Notes: a model not told the origin generated them from the sequence alone. 64,000 nt of DNA from Candidatus Syntrophocurvum alkaliphilum (GCF_009734445.1 NZ_CP046457.1:1296001-1360000), one strand, 5' to 3'; shown: positions 44,687 to 53,691, counted from the stretch's first letter. Program-made: numbers and translations.

Positions 44687-45262
44687 TTATAGGTATTCAT
44701 CTAAATTCTGTAGCGCATCATGAAGAGTTTGTTTATCGGAAAATTCGTATTTGTTTTCAAGTATATCTTTTTTAATGTAATCTGGAAGAGTTTCAAAAGA
44801 GATACCTGTACTAAAATATAAGCTATCATGGTCCTTATCAGGTCCCTTAAAGACTGTCACTCTACCATTATATTCTTTTAATCGGTATTTTTCTTTATCC
44901 TTAGCACACCAATCATCTATTTTTTGTTGTATGATTACATCATCATTTTTAACATATATATCAAAACCCTGTTCTTCAGTATAAATTTGCTTTACTTCGT
45001 CAATATTTAAACCAATTATTTTTTGGTGATCTTTAAACTCAGATATTATTGTATGACCACATCGAAGAAACTTCTGTTCATGAATTAAAGCCGTTTCTTC
45101 AGTTATTGCTTTTTTATCATCTACTTGAACAACAGGTTCCTTTGGTTTCCGATCAGCGACTTTATTTTCTACATTATTGTTTAAGTTTGCAAATAGAACT
45201 CCGGCACCAAATCCTGTTAACAAAAATAATGTTAAGACGATTACAATTTTGCTTTTTACCAC
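44687..45262 (-). CDS. BofC-like intercompartmental sporulation signalling protein
   Basis: This 191-residue protein has an N-terminal membrane or signal segment (about residues 5-23, IVIVLTLFLLTGFGAGVLFA) followed by an exported domain. In its C-terminal part, DKEKYRLKEYNGRVTVFKGPDKDHDSLYFSTGI recalls the BofC C-terminal domain, and a TLPDYIKKDILENKYEFSDKQTLHDALQNLDEYL tail follows. In Bacillus, BofC tunes the SpoIVB checkpoint that activates sigma-K. A GTG at 45262 with AGAGGTGG before it is taken as start, because an upstream ATG at 45316 would add an odd Cys/Trp-rich stretch before the signal segment. Confidence 0.7.
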   Translation of the reverse strand: MVKSKIVIVLTLFLLTGFGAGVLFANLNNNVENKVADRKPKEPVVQVDDKKAITEETALIHEQKFLRCGHTIISEFKDHQKIIGLNIDEVKQIYTEEQGFDIYVKNDDVIIQQKIDDWCAKDKEKYRLKEYNGRVTVFKGPDKDHDSLYFSTGISFETLPDYIKKDILENKYEFSDKQTLHDALQNLDEYL

Positions 45263-45410
45263 ATTGCACCACCTCTCACTACAACAATATTGCCAACATG
45301 AGAGGTTTTTATACATCTATCTTGTTTATTTTTTCTTATTATGCGAATTTATGGTGTATTTTTGTAAAGCTTTGACATTAATTATCATCCAATGTTGTAT
45401 ATAAAAGAAT

Positions 45411-45444
45411 TATAAAAAAGCGGGGTTCCCCCGCTTTTTTATAA
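45411..45444 (-). terminator. Terminator of yebC
   Basis: AAAAAAGCGGGG pairs with CCCCGCTTTTTT around a 3-base loop. It overlaps the yebC stop region and is symmetric, so it could also work on the other strand. Confidence 0.9.
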
Positions 45445-46191
45445 TTTTTCAACTATTTCGTCAGGTAATGTGAAATTTGCATACACATTTTGAACATCAT
45501 CATGATCTTCTAAGGCTTCTATTAGTTTTAGAATTTTTTGAGCTGTTGAAACCTCATTAATTTCAATTGAATTTTCTGGTACCATTTCTATATCAGCCGC
45601 CTCAAATTGTATCCCATAATTTTCCAAGGATTCCTTTACACTTAAAAATTGTTCTGGCATAGTTACTATTTCTAAAGCTTCATTTTCCTCTTTTACATCC
45701 TCGGCTCCTAGTTCAATAGCTTGCAACATCAGTTCTTCATTATCTATATTTAAAGTTTCTTTATTTACAACGAGTACTCCTGACCTGTTAAACATCCAAG
45801 ATACACAGCCTGTTTCCCCCAAGTTGCCATCGTTTTTAGAAAATAAATGTCTTATTTCAGGGGCAGTACGAGTTCTTTTATCTGTAGCTATTTCAAGCAT
45901 TATTGCTACTCCACCTGGAGCATATCCTTCATAAACAATTTCTTCTAAAACTTCACTATCAAGTTCCCCAGTTCCTTTTTTAATAGCTCTAGTTATATTA
46001 TCATTAGGCATATTTATAGTTTTTGCTTTTTGTATGGCTAACCTTAAATTAGAATTAGCATCAGGATCTCCCCCACCTGTTCTAGCAGCTATTGATATCT
46101 CTTTGGCAACTTTGGTAAATTCCTTGCCTCTTTTCTCGTCAGTTTTAGCTTTTTTGTGTTTAATATTTGCCCATTTAGAGTGTCCTGCCAC
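45439..46191 (-). CDS. yebC: YebC/PmpR family protein
   Basis: The 250-residue product begins AGHSKWANIKHKKAKTDEKRGKEFTKVAKEISIAARTGGGDPDANSNLRLAIQKAKTINMPNDNITRAI, the unmistakable YebC/TACO1 start. It continues with YEGYAPGGVAIMLEIATDKRTRT. The family was named a transcription regulator and has more recently been linked to translation of proline-rich stretches. No target can be read here. It is preceded by nadE in the same direction. Confidence 0.95.
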   Translation of the reverse strand: MAGHSKWANIKHKKAKTDEKRGKEFTKVAKEISIAARTGGGDPDANSNLRLAIQKAKTINMPNDNITRAIKKGTGELDSEVLEEIVYEGYAPGGVAIMLEIATDKRTRTAPEIRHLFSKNDGNLGETGCVSWMFNRSGVLVVNKETLNIDNEELMLQAIELGAEDVKEENEALEIVTMPEQFLSVKESLENYGIQFEAADIEMVPENSIEINEVSTAQKILKLIEALEDHDDVQNVYANFTLPDEIVEKL

Positions 46192-46235
46192 AGTACCCTA
46201 TCCCCCTTTACAACAATAATTTATAATAACATATG

Positions 46236-46976
46236 TTAATCCCTAGGTATTTTCGCTATTAATGGTTGTCTTCTTTTGTGTTCACTACTAGTTATCATTT
46301 TTTCTATCTTCTCAATAACCTCGGGTGAACCAGTTCCATATTCAATATATCTGTCAAGTTCTTCATAACTGACACCCATTTCCCCTTCATCAGTTTGACC
46401 TTTCCATAATCCTCCTGATGGAGGTTTATCTATAATTACTTGAGGAATATTTAAATAATAAGCTAATTCATAAACTTCTCTTTTAAGAAAATCTCCAATT
46501 AATTGAATATCAACAGCGTTATCACCATATTTGGTTGAATAACCTACCATTAATTCAACCTTATTACTTGCCCCTAAAACAAGATAGTTTCTAGCTTGAG
46601 CAGAATAATAAAGTGTTGTCATTCTTAATCTCGGTTTGATATTTCCTCGCAATAGCCTGCCTTTTTCTCCATCTAACTTTATATACGATTCATATTGTGT
46701 TAGTAAAAGCTTATAAGCATTATCTAATTCTACTATTCTATATCTCATGTTAATTTCTTCTGCTAATAATTGGGCATGCATTAAATCAGATACATGACTT
46801 TCACAAGGCAATAATAGTGCAATAGAATCATCTGGAAATGCCTTTTTTGCAATAGCAGCTACCACTGCAGAATCTATCCCACCACTCAAACCTAATACAA
46901 CTCCAGAAGCACCAGCATCTTTGACTTTTTCCCTAAGCCAATTCACAAGGTAGTTTACAACATGCTCAGCATTCAT
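46236..46976 (-). CDS. nadE: NH3-dependent NAD+ synthetase
   Basis: NadE amidates nicotinic acid adenine dinucleotide to NAD+. The 246-residue protein has the PP-loop GVVLGLSGGIDSAVVAAIAK (about residues 22-41), LRMTTLYYSAQARNYLVLGASNKVELMVGYSTKYGDNAVDIQLIGDFLKREVYELA, and the late PSGGLWKGQTDEGEMG loop. There is no glutaminase domain, so it uses free ammonia, consistent with an amino-acid fermenter. AAAGGAGG precedes the ATG. Confidence 0.95.
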   Translation of the reverse strand: MNAEHVVNYLVNWLREKVKDAGASGVVLGLSGGIDSAVVAAIAKKAFPDDSIALLLPCESHVSDLMHAQLLAEEINMRYRIVELDNAYKLLLTQYESYIKLDGEKGRLLRGNIKPRLRMTTLYYSAQARNYLVLGASNKVELMVGYSTKYGDNAVDIQLIGDFLKREVYELAYYLNIPQVIIDKPPSGGLWKGQTDEGEMGVSYEELDRYIEYGTGSPEVIEKIEKMITSSEHKRRQPLIAKIPRD

Positions 46977-47154
46977 TCGGACTTACCTCCTTTAATTAAG
47001 ACAATAAATTTACAAGCTTTATCTTATATAAATTATTTATAGTATTAATACCTAAATTATATATTTTCAACACTATTAAAGTTAAATCCTGCAACTTATT
47101 ACTCATTACTATATAATAATTTAATAAATATGATACCTATATCTCTGGTTTATA

Positions 47155-49680
47155 TCATAATTTATTTTCCCCTTCAATTATAGAGGAAAGTCCTAGAAGT
47201 CTTTGGGCTGTAATAACTGCTTGCCTAGCATCTTCCGAATATGCATCTGCTCCTATTTTATCTGCATATTCCTGATTTAACACTGCTCCTCCTACCATCA
47301 CTCTGCAATTTAACTGCTTTTCTTTAACACCTTCTATAATTTCCTTCATACGAGGCATAGTTGTTGTCATTAATGCACTTAAGCCAATAATATCAGCTTT
47401 TTCTTCTTCTGCTCTTTGTAGTATTGTTTCAGCGGGGACATCTTTACCTAAGTCTATAATTTTAAAACCATAGTTTTCCAATAATACACATACAATATTT
47501 TTACCAATATCATGTATGTCCCCTTCAACTGTAGCCATAACTATTACTCCCTGGTTACTAGTATCTGAATCATCAAAGTATGATTTTATAACTGCAAAAG
47601 CTTTTTTCATGCTTTCAGCAGCCATCATTAGTTGAGGGAGAAAATATTGCTTTTTATCATATAACTCCCCAGCTTTTTCAATACCAGGAATTAAGGCTTG
47701 ATTTACAACTTCAAGAGCCGGTATATTTTCTTTCTCTACTGCATTTATTACTAAAGATTGTATGTTATCTACGTTTCCTTCTAAAATGGCTTTACTTAAA
47801 TTATTCTTTACATTATTTTCAACTATAGTATTTTTATCATCTGTTATTTTTACTTCCTTTTGTTCTGCTTTATTTTCACTTATGATATCTGGTAAATTGC
47901 ATTTTTCACATATTGTGTGTCTTAAACCAATATTATCACTTGGTTGGTATTCTTTATAATTTTCAATATATTGAGTAGCATTAGTATCACGATTTAATAG
48001 TACGGCTGCTGCTCTTGTTGCTTCCATCATTTTTTGGTCAAAAGGATTAATTATTGGTAAATCAACTCCTCCATACCAAGCCATTGATAAATAAGTAGAG
48101 TTTAATATATCTCTAGCTGGAAGTCCATGTGATACATTACTAATACCTAATACAGTTCTTACATTTAAATTTTCTTTGATAGATTGAAGTGCCTTGATTG
48201 TCTCCATTACCTGAGTCTGTTCAGCACTAGCTGTTTTAACCAAACAATCTATATATATATCCTCATCACGAAGACCATATTCTTTTGCCCTCTGATATAT
48301 TTTTCCTGCTATTTTAACTCTATCCTCTGCCTTATCGGGTATCCCAGTTTCATCTAAACATAACCCAAGTATTGCGGCTCCATATTTTTTTGCTATAGGC
48401 AATAGTTCAGATAAAGCCTTTTCCTCACCAGTGGTTGAATTTATTAAAGGTCTACCAATAAAGTTTTTTAATCCTTCTTCCACTGCATTTAAATTGGTAG
48501 AATCTATAACTAGTGGCACATCTATCGCCGATTGTATAGACATAATTGCTTTTTTCATAGCTTCAGCCTCGTCTATACCAGGTACCCCCATATTTACATC
48601 TAAAATAGGAGTTCCTACTTGTACCTGTTTCTTGGCTTCTTCTATAACCATTTGCATTTTTCCATCTTTTATATCTTGGGCTAAATTTTTTCTAGCTGTT
48701 GGATTTATTCTCTCTCCAATAAAGGCTAAGGGCTTATCATCTCCAATTATTAAGTGTTGAGATCTAGAAGCAAATGCAAATAACTTTTTAGATGTATGCT
48801 TTCTTGGTGATAAACCTTTAACAGCATTTGACATAGCTTTAACATGGGTAGGAGTAGAACCACAACAACCTCCAATAATGTTAGCACCGGCATCACTTAA
48901 TCTTATTGCATATTCAGCCATTTCTTCAGGTGAATCTGGAAATATAGTTTTATCGTCAATCAATCTAGGTAAACCAGCATTTGGTTCAACAGATAAATAA
49001 CCACTAGTATAATTAGCCATGGTAGATATGATAGGTAATAACTCTTTTGCACCACCAGAGCAATTTGCACCTATAGCAAGCGGGGATAATGCCTCTAATA
49101 TGATTAAGGCAGTTACTGGATCAGTTCCCATCATAGTTCTTTCGCCATCTTCAAAAGTCATATGTGCTAAAACTGGTAAGCTAGTATTTGAGCGGATGGC
49201 TATTAGTGCTGCACGCATTTCACCTATATCAGTCATAGTTTCAATAGATATTAAATCAGCCCCAGCTTTTTCACATGCAATAGCTTGTTCTTTATAAACA
49301 TTATATAAATCATTAAATTCTACCTCTCCTACTGGTTTTAACAATTTTCCAGTAGGACCTATAGAGGCAGCAACAAATGCTTTATTATTTGCACTTTGTT
49401 TTGCTATTCTTACTGCTTCTGTATTTATTTCAACAACACGTTCTCCAAGTCCAAATTCATCAAGCTTGTATCTGTTCCCTCCAAATGTATTAGTTTGAAT
49501 TATATCTGAACCAGCTTCCACATACTGCTTATGTATTTCAAATAAAACTTGTGCATTTTCAATTCCATATAATTCAGGGCACATACCCGGCTCTAATCCA
49601 TTTTCCTGGAGCATTGTTCCCATTGCGCCATCTAGTATTAAAATTCTCTCTTTTAATAATTGTTGTATATCTGTTTTCAA
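47155..49680 (-). CDS. metH: Cobalamin-dependent methionine synthase lacking the reactivation domain
   Basis: The 841-residue protein transfers the methyl group of methyl-THF to homocysteine through cobalamin. Domains: homocysteine methyltransferase (residues 1 to about 290, with LDGAMGTMLQENGL and the zinc ligands NCSGG and GGCCGSTPTH), pterin-binding domain (about 310-590, FIGERINPTARKN), B12 cap domain (about 630-710), and B12-binding domain with the DXHXXG motif VEGDIHDIGKNIV. It stops at about 841 residues, so the C-terminal AdoMet reactivation domain of the E. coli enzyme is absent, as in several anaerobes. A separate reactivase would be needed and none is nearby. Confidence 0.93.
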   Translation of the reverse strand: MKTDIQQLLKERILILDGAMGTMLQENGLEPGMCPELYGIENAQVLFEIHKQYVEAGSDIIQTNTFGGNRYKLDEFGLGERVVEINTEAVRIAKQSANNKAFVAASIGPTGKLLKPVGEVEFNDLYNVYKEQAIACEKAGADLISIETMTDIGEMRAALIAIRSNTSLPVLAHMTFEDGERTMMGTDPVTALIILEALSPLAIGANCSGGAKELLPIISTMANYTSGYLSVEPNAGLPRLIDDKTIFPDSPEEMAEYAIRLSDAGANIIGGCCGSTPTHVKAMSNAVKGLSPRKHTSKKLFAFASRSQHLIIGDDKPLAFIGERINPTARKNLAQDIKDGKMQMVIEEAKKQVQVGTPILDVNMGVPGIDEAEAMKKAIMSIQSAIDVPLVIDSTNLNAVEEGLKNFIGRPLINSTTGEEKALSELLPIAKKYGAAILGLCLDETGIPDKAEDRVKIAGKIYQRAKEYGLRDEDIYIDCLVKTASAEQTQVMETIKALQSIKENLNVRTVLGISNVSHGLPARDILNSTYLSMAWYGGVDLPIINPFDQKMMEATRAAAVLLNRDTNATQYIENYKEYQPSDNIGLRHTICEKCNLPDIISENKAEQKEVKITDDKNTIVENNVKNNLSKAILEGNVDNIQSLVINAVEKENIPALEVVNQALIPGIEKAGELYDKKQYFLPQLMMAAESMKKAFAVIKSYFDDSDTSNQGVIVMATVEGDIHDIGKNIVCVLLENYGFKIIDLGKDVPAETILQRAEEEKADIIGLSALMTTTMPRMKEIIEGVKEKQLNCRVMVGGAVLNQEYADKIGADAYSEDARQAVITAQRLLGLSSIIEGENKL

Positions 49681-49683
49681 GTT

Positions 49684-50003
49684 ACACTCCCCCTTATAGA
49701 GACATCAAATTTATGTATATTATTTTTAGTAATCCAAAATTTGATTCTGCTGCAAAAAGTAACTACAACAAACTTAAGGCTGAGCAAACATGTTTATCTA
49801 AGTCCTTAAGTAGCAAGGCGTGATGCATAGATCACGGCTAAGTATAAATAAAAAATCATTTTAGATAATAAGTACTAAGCTAAAATGAAGGTAAAGACCG
49901 ATGAGTGGCGTGATAAACATGTTTGCTCAGCCGATTCCATACTCTAAGTTTAGCTTTTTGCAGTGGAATCAAATTTATATAAATTTTAACAATTTTAACC
50001 TCT
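49684..50003. other. Intergenic region between metH and tatA containing element copy 2
   Basis: Most of this spacer is the MITE-like element at 49741-49972. About 57 bases remain before the metH start with GGGGGAG as ribosome binding site, so the element lies close to, or within, the metH promoter region. Confidence 0.6.
49741..49972 (+). mobile_element. MITE-like inverted-repeat element, copy 2 (232 bp)
   Basis: It is nearly identical to 43577-43807, from TTGATTC to GAATCAA, with the same internal inverted repeats and no reading frame. The flanking AAAT and ATTT extend the terminal palindrome (AAATTTGATTC ... GAATCAAATTT). The high identity points to recent spread or a constraint on the sequence. 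Confidence 0.82.
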
Positions 50004-50034
50004 AAAAAAAACCCCTCTCAAGAGGGGTTTTTTA
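50004..50034 (-). terminator. Terminator of tatA
   Basis: AAAACCCCTCT pairs with AGAGGGGTTTT around a 2-3 base loop with A/T runs on both sides, just beyond the tatA stop. Confidence 0.88.
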
Positions 50035-50038
50035 GGTC

Positions 50039-50284
50039 TTAACTTTTATCTGTATCTTTATCTTTGTTTTCTGAAGTTTTTGTTTCTTCTTCAGGTGGGT
50101 CTTCAAATTTCATAGCATCTTCTACTTCTTTTTTAACACCAGTACTTGATTTTCTAAACTCTGTTACTGCTTTACCAAGTGATTTAGCTGCATCTGGTAA
50201 TTTACCTGGCCCAATAACTATTAATGCAATTAATAAAACTAATATTAGTTCCCATGGTCCAATATTACCTATAAATCCAAACAT
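50039..50284 (-). CDS. tatA: Twin-arginine translocase subunit TatA/TatE
   Basis: TatA forms the channel of the system that exports folded proteins. The 81-residue protein starts MFGFIGNIGPWELILVLLIALIVIGPGKLPDAAKSLGKAVTEFRKSS, with one membrane helix, the FGPxKLP-type hinge and an amphipathic helix, then a charged tail. The ATG at 50284 follows a GGGGGT ribosome binding site. The upstream TTG at 50299 lies within that site and is disfavoured. No tatC is in the window. Confidence 0.94.
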   Translation of the reverse strand: MFGFIGNIGPWELILVLLIALIVIGPGKLPDAAKSLGKAVTEFRKSSTGVKKEVEDAMKFEDPPEEETKTSENKDKDTDKS

Positions 50285-50390
50285 GTTTTTGACCCCCAAT
50301 TAAGTAGTTCTTTTATTATTATGCACTATTATTATTGCATATATTTTAGTAAATTGTAATACATAATTTTTTTCTTTAATTAAGTAAAAT

Positions 50391-50428
50391 AAAAAAGGTC
50401 AATACTTACTTAAAGTTTGACCTTTTTT
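50391..50428 (-). terminator. Terminator of the kamA-like gene
   Basis: AAAAAAGGTCAA pairs with TTGACCTTTTTT around a 14-base loop, directly beyond the stop at 50436. Confidence 0.8.
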
Positions 50429-50435
50429 ATTATAT

Positions 50436-51587
50436 TTAATGAATTGTAGGTAAAGAAGTAACTTCACCCCGATGATTTTGCAATATATATTCTTTTTCAT
50501 TTTTATCCTTGATATAGTAATCAGGCATTAAAGGAATCTTCCCAATATTAGTAGCTATTACATACATTGGTTGAGCAAGACCAGATGTGTGACCTCTAAG
50601 GGCATCTCTTATTAATTCAGCCCCTTTTTCAATAGGAGTTCGCAAGTGATCTATTCCTGGTGCTGCTTCTAAATAAAAAACATAATAAGGCCTAATTCTA
50701 ATATTTAAAAGACTCTCGTGTAACTGTTTAAATGATTCTACATCATCATTAATACCTTTTATTAATACAGCTTGGTTTCCTACATTGATACCGCATGTTA
50801 ATAAATCCCAAACAGCTTTAGCTAATTCATTTGTTATCTCTTTTGCATGATTGCATTGAGTATTCAACCAAATAGGTACTCTATGATATTCACCTAAAAC
50901 CTTTCTAAGACCTGGTGTAACTCTATGAGGTAATACTACAGGTAATCTACTACCAAATCTTATCATTTCTATATGAGGTATTTCTCTTAATTTTCTAATA
51001 ACATATTCAATTCTATCATCAGGTAATAAAAGGGGGTCTCCACCTGTAACTAATACTTCTCTTATTTCATTGTGTTCACTTATCCATTCTAGACCTTCGT
51101 CTATATCAAAACGTAATTCTAAAGATTCATCTACTACTAACTCTTTTCTAAAACAATGTCTACAATAAATACCACAAGCATTAACGACTGTAAATGCTAC
51201 TCTATTTTGATATTGTCTAGCAATAGTATCTGGTCTTTCTTCTTCACCTGATCTATTTTCTTTGAATATTAGATAATCTTCAATACCATATTTATTTTCT
51301 TGTTCATATTTAGATGGTACAACTTGCTTACGAATTGGACAATTAGGGTCATTTCTATCCATTAAAGATGCAAAGTAAGGAGTAGTCCCCCATTTTGCAG
51401 TTGTATGGATTATAGCTTCATGTTCTTCATCTGTAATATTAATATATTTTTCTAATTTCTCTAATGTATTAACTTGATTTCTATATTGATATTTCCATTC
51501 TTCTATTGTATCATTTTCTTCTTTTAGATAATTATTAAAATTATAGTTTTCTGTGTAAGTGGGAACATTTAATTGACATTCTAACAT
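50436..51587 (-). CDS. KamA-family radical SAM aminomutase
   Basis: This 383-residue protein belongs to the lysine 2,3-aminomutase family. The radical SAM cluster motif is CGIYCRHCFRKEL (CX3CX2C, about residues 137-149). It is followed by EVLVTGGDPLLLPDDRIEYVIRKLREIPHIEMIRFGSRLPVVLPHRVT. The PLP lysine is probably in TNIGKIPLMPDYYI near residue 352. It is about 30 residues shorter than the clostridial lysine enzyme. The substrate could be lysine, glutamate or another amino acid. No lysine fermentation genes (kamD, kamE, kdd) or beta-lysine acetyltransferase gene lie nearby. Confidence 0.88.
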   Translation of the reverse strand: MLECQLNVPTYTENYNFNNYLKEENDTIEEWKYQYRNQVNTLEKLEKYINITDEEHEAIIHTTAKWGTTPYFASLMDRNDPNCPIRKQVVPSKYEQENKYGIEDYLIFKENRSGEEERPDTIARQYQNRVAFTVVNACGIYCRHCFRKELVVDESLELRFDIDEGLEWISEHNEIREVLVTGGDPLLLPDDRIEYVIRKLREIPHIEMIRFGSRLPVVLPHRVTPGLRKVLGEYHRVPIWLNTQCNHAKEITNELAKAVWDLLTCGINVGNQAVLIKGINDDVESFKQLHESLLNIRIRPYYVFYLEAAPGIDHLRTPIEKGAELIRDALRGHTSGLAQPMYVIATNIGKIPLMPDYYIKDKNEKEYILQNHRGEVTSLPTIH

Positions 51588-51607
51588 TATATACCCCCTT
51601 TCAATAA

Positions 51608-51645
51608 TTTTAAAAATACCTCCGTTTATGCAACGGAGGTATTTT
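51608..51645 (-). terminator. Terminator after the glutamine-rich gene
   Basis: AAAATACCTCCG pairs perfectly with CGGAGGTATTTT around a 9-base loop, 18 bases beyond the stop of the glutamine-rich gene. It isolates that gene from the kamA-like gene downstream. Confidence 0.85.
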
Positions 51646-51662
51646 CAAGATTTTTTTGTTAA

Positions 51663-51854
51663 CTATTGTTGTTGTTGTAACTGTTGTACTTGTTTTTGTG
51701 CTTGTTGCAATTGTTGTTGTAGCTGGCCATATTGTTGTTGTTGCTGTTGTTGTAGTCCACCTTGTTGTTTTAATTGCTCCATTTGTTGTTGAGCTTGTTG
51801 TAGCTCTTGTTGAATTTGTTGTTCGATTTGCTTCTTTTGTTGTTGATTCATCAT
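51663..51854 (-). CDS. Glutamine-rich low-complexity small protein
   Basis: The 63-residue product contains 37 glutamines (59%), with short runs of up to seven Q broken by Leu, Lys, Glu, Ala and a single Tyr. It has no membrane segment. A ribosome binding site GGAGGA stands about 11 bases before the ATG, and a perfect terminator follows the stop, so it is probably a true gene. Its low complexity arises from CAA/CAG triplets. Heptad-like spacing of Leu and Ile could give a coiled coil or aggregation-prone fibre. Function is unknown. A small spore-coat or assembly protein is one possibility. Confidence 0.7.
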   Translation of the reverse strand: MMNQQQKKQIEQQIQQELQQAQQQMEQLKQQGGLQQQQQQQYGQLQQQLQQAQKQVQQLQQQQ

Positions 51855-52025
51855 TGTTAAATCATTCCTCCATTTTTTTATTTTTTGTTTGTGTTACGTT
51901 TATATAGTCTGTAATTTTGCTAAATCATATTCAAAATAATAAACGAAAAAATATAAAGTTTTTGCTACAATATACATATTTGTAATTTTTTTCTGTATGG
52001 AGGAGGAGTTGTAACTACTTTTCAA

Positions 52026-53555
52026 CTAAATATTCCAATACTTGCGATCAAGGCTTCTATACTGAATTGCTTCTGCTATATGATCAACTTTTATATTTTT
52101 AATATTATTTAAATCTGCTATTGTACGAGCAATTTTGAGAACTCTATCATATGCTCTAGCTGTCATATTTAGTTTAGTAAAAGAAATTTTTAATAATTGC
52201 TCTGATTTTTCATCTAATTTACAATGATTTCTTACTTGTGCTGGATTCATTTGAGAATTTAAGTTAATATTGGTATTTTTAAATCTTTTAATTTGAATAT
52301 CTCGTGCATATACTATATCTTCTCTAATATTTTTTGAAGTATCTTCACTTTTTTCTTCAGTGTTAGTTAATTCTTCATATTTAATTCTAGGCACCTCAAC
52401 ATGTAAATCCATTCGGTCTAATAAAGGGCCACTAATACGACTAAGATATCGATGAATTTGAAGAGGAGAACAGCGGCATTCTATATCAGAACCAAAATTG
52501 CCACACGGACAAGGGTTCATACTACCAATCAAGGAAAAATTTGCAGGATAAGTATAGGTCGAGTGAGTTCTAGCAATAGTGACAGTTTTATCTTCTAATG
52601 GTTGCCTCAAGGATTCTAAAACATCCCGATTAAATTCAGGCAATTCATCTAAAAACAAAACTCCATTTTGGGCTAGACTAATTTCACCTGGTCTAGGAAC
52701 TCTTCCACCACCGATAATACTAGCAGCTGATGCATTTTTGTGAGGGGAACGAAATGGTCTTGTTGTTATTAAAGGAGTATCAGAATTAAGCAGATTAGCA
52801 ACTGAATATATTTTTGTGGTTTCTAAAATTTCGTTTCTAGTCATTTCTGGCATTATACCTGGTAATCTTTTAGCTAACATTGTTTTTCCACCCCCCGGCG
52901 GACCTATTAACAATGCATTATGTTGGCCTGCAGCCGCTATTTTCAAAGCCCTTTTAGCTGACTCTTGACCTTTTACCTCTGCAAAATCCAGAGGGAATTT
53001 GTTAGTAGTTGTTATTTGAGGAGATTTTACGATTTGTAAACTTGTATTACCATATAGAAAATTAATCAGTTCTGTTAAATGGGATAATCGATAAATATTT
53101 GTATCATTTATTAGTGCAGCTTCTTCTTCATTTTCATAGGGTACAACTAATTTGTTATCGTCATACTTAGCTAACTCAATAGCCATAGGTAAGACACCTG
53201 GAACTTTTCTTACACTTCCATCTAGAGATAATTCACCTACAAAAAAATAGTTGCTAATATTATTATCCAATTCTTGCCATGACATAATAATCCCAGCTGC
53301 TATTGCTAAATCAAAATGACTACCTTCTTTTTTCATATCAGCTGGAGCTAAATTAACTATTATCTTTCTGTTGGGAAACTTTAAACCTGAATTTTTTATA
53401 GCTAGTTTAACTCTATCTCTAGCTTCTTTAACCGCAGTTGAGGCAAGACCAACTATCTCAAAACCAGGAAGTGCATTCTGAATATCTACCTCTACTTTAA
53501 CTGGTTCGGCTTCAACACCATTTAAAACCATAGTATTAACTGTTGCTAACATCAC
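52026..53555 (-). CDS. comM: YifB/ComM-type Mg-chelatase-like AAA+ ATPase
   Basis: The 509-residue protein begins with the Lon-like domain VNTMVLNGVEAEPVKVEVDIQNALPGFEIVGLASTAVKEARDRVKLAIKNSGLKFPNRKIIVNLAPADMKKEGSHFDLAIA. The AAA+ module has Walker A LLIGPPGGGKTMLAKRLPGIMP and EISLAQNGVLFLDELPEFNRDVLESLRQPLED. The zinc-like GSMNPCPCGNFGSDIECRC segment follows, and a C-terminal helical domain closes it. In Vibrio and Haemophilus, ComM drives branch migration during natural transformation. Here the role is inferred. Confidence 0.94.
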   Translation of the reverse strand: MMLATVNTMVLNGVEAEPVKVEVDIQNALPGFEIVGLASTAVKEARDRVKLAIKNSGLKFPNRKIIVNLAPADMKKEGSHFDLAIAAGIIMSWQELDNNISNYFFVGELSLDGSVRKVPGVLPMAIELAKYDDNKLVVPYENEEEAALINDTNIYRLSHLTELINFLYGNTSLQIVKSPQITTTNKFPLDFAEVKGQESAKRALKIAAAGQHNALLIGPPGGGKTMLAKRLPGIMPEMTRNEILETTKIYSVANLLNSDTPLITTRPFRSPHKNASAASIIGGGRVPRPGEISLAQNGVLFLDELPEFNRDVLESLRQPLEDKTVTIARTHSTYTYPANFSLIGSMNPCPCGNFGSDIECRCSPLQIHRYLSRISGPLLDRMDLHVEVPRIKYEELTNTEEKSEDTSKNIREDIVYARDIQIKRFKNTNINLNSQMNPAQVRNHCKLDEKSEQLLKISFTKLNMTARAYDRVLKIARTIADLNNIKNIKVDHIAEAIQYRSLDRKYWNI

Positions 53556-53633
53556 TTCACCCCGAATAAATGTTTGGGGTATTATTTCGATATTGTTCTA
53601 CCATTTTCCTGTATTAGAGGAAATTTTTTGTTT

Positions 53634-53663
53634 GAGTCAAAGGGGACGGTTCCTTTTGACTCA
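53634..53663. repeat. GGGGACGGTTCC palindromic repeat
   Basis: GAGTCAAAGGGGACGGTTCC followed by TTTTGACTCA forms a near-perfect hairpin (GAGTCAAA against TTTTGACTC). It lies between comM and the DUF3784 gene, within about 30 bases of the stop of the latter. Confidence 0.85.
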
Positions 53664-53691
53664 CTTTTAAATCCTTTTCAAATGCTAATAT

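Noticed and set aside
51656-51907. Valine-rich plus-strand frame opposite the glutamine-rich gene
   Set aside because: It is the mirror of the CAA/CAG repeat (GTT/GTA codons) and has no ribosome binding site. The minus-strand gene has both a ribosome binding site and a terminator.
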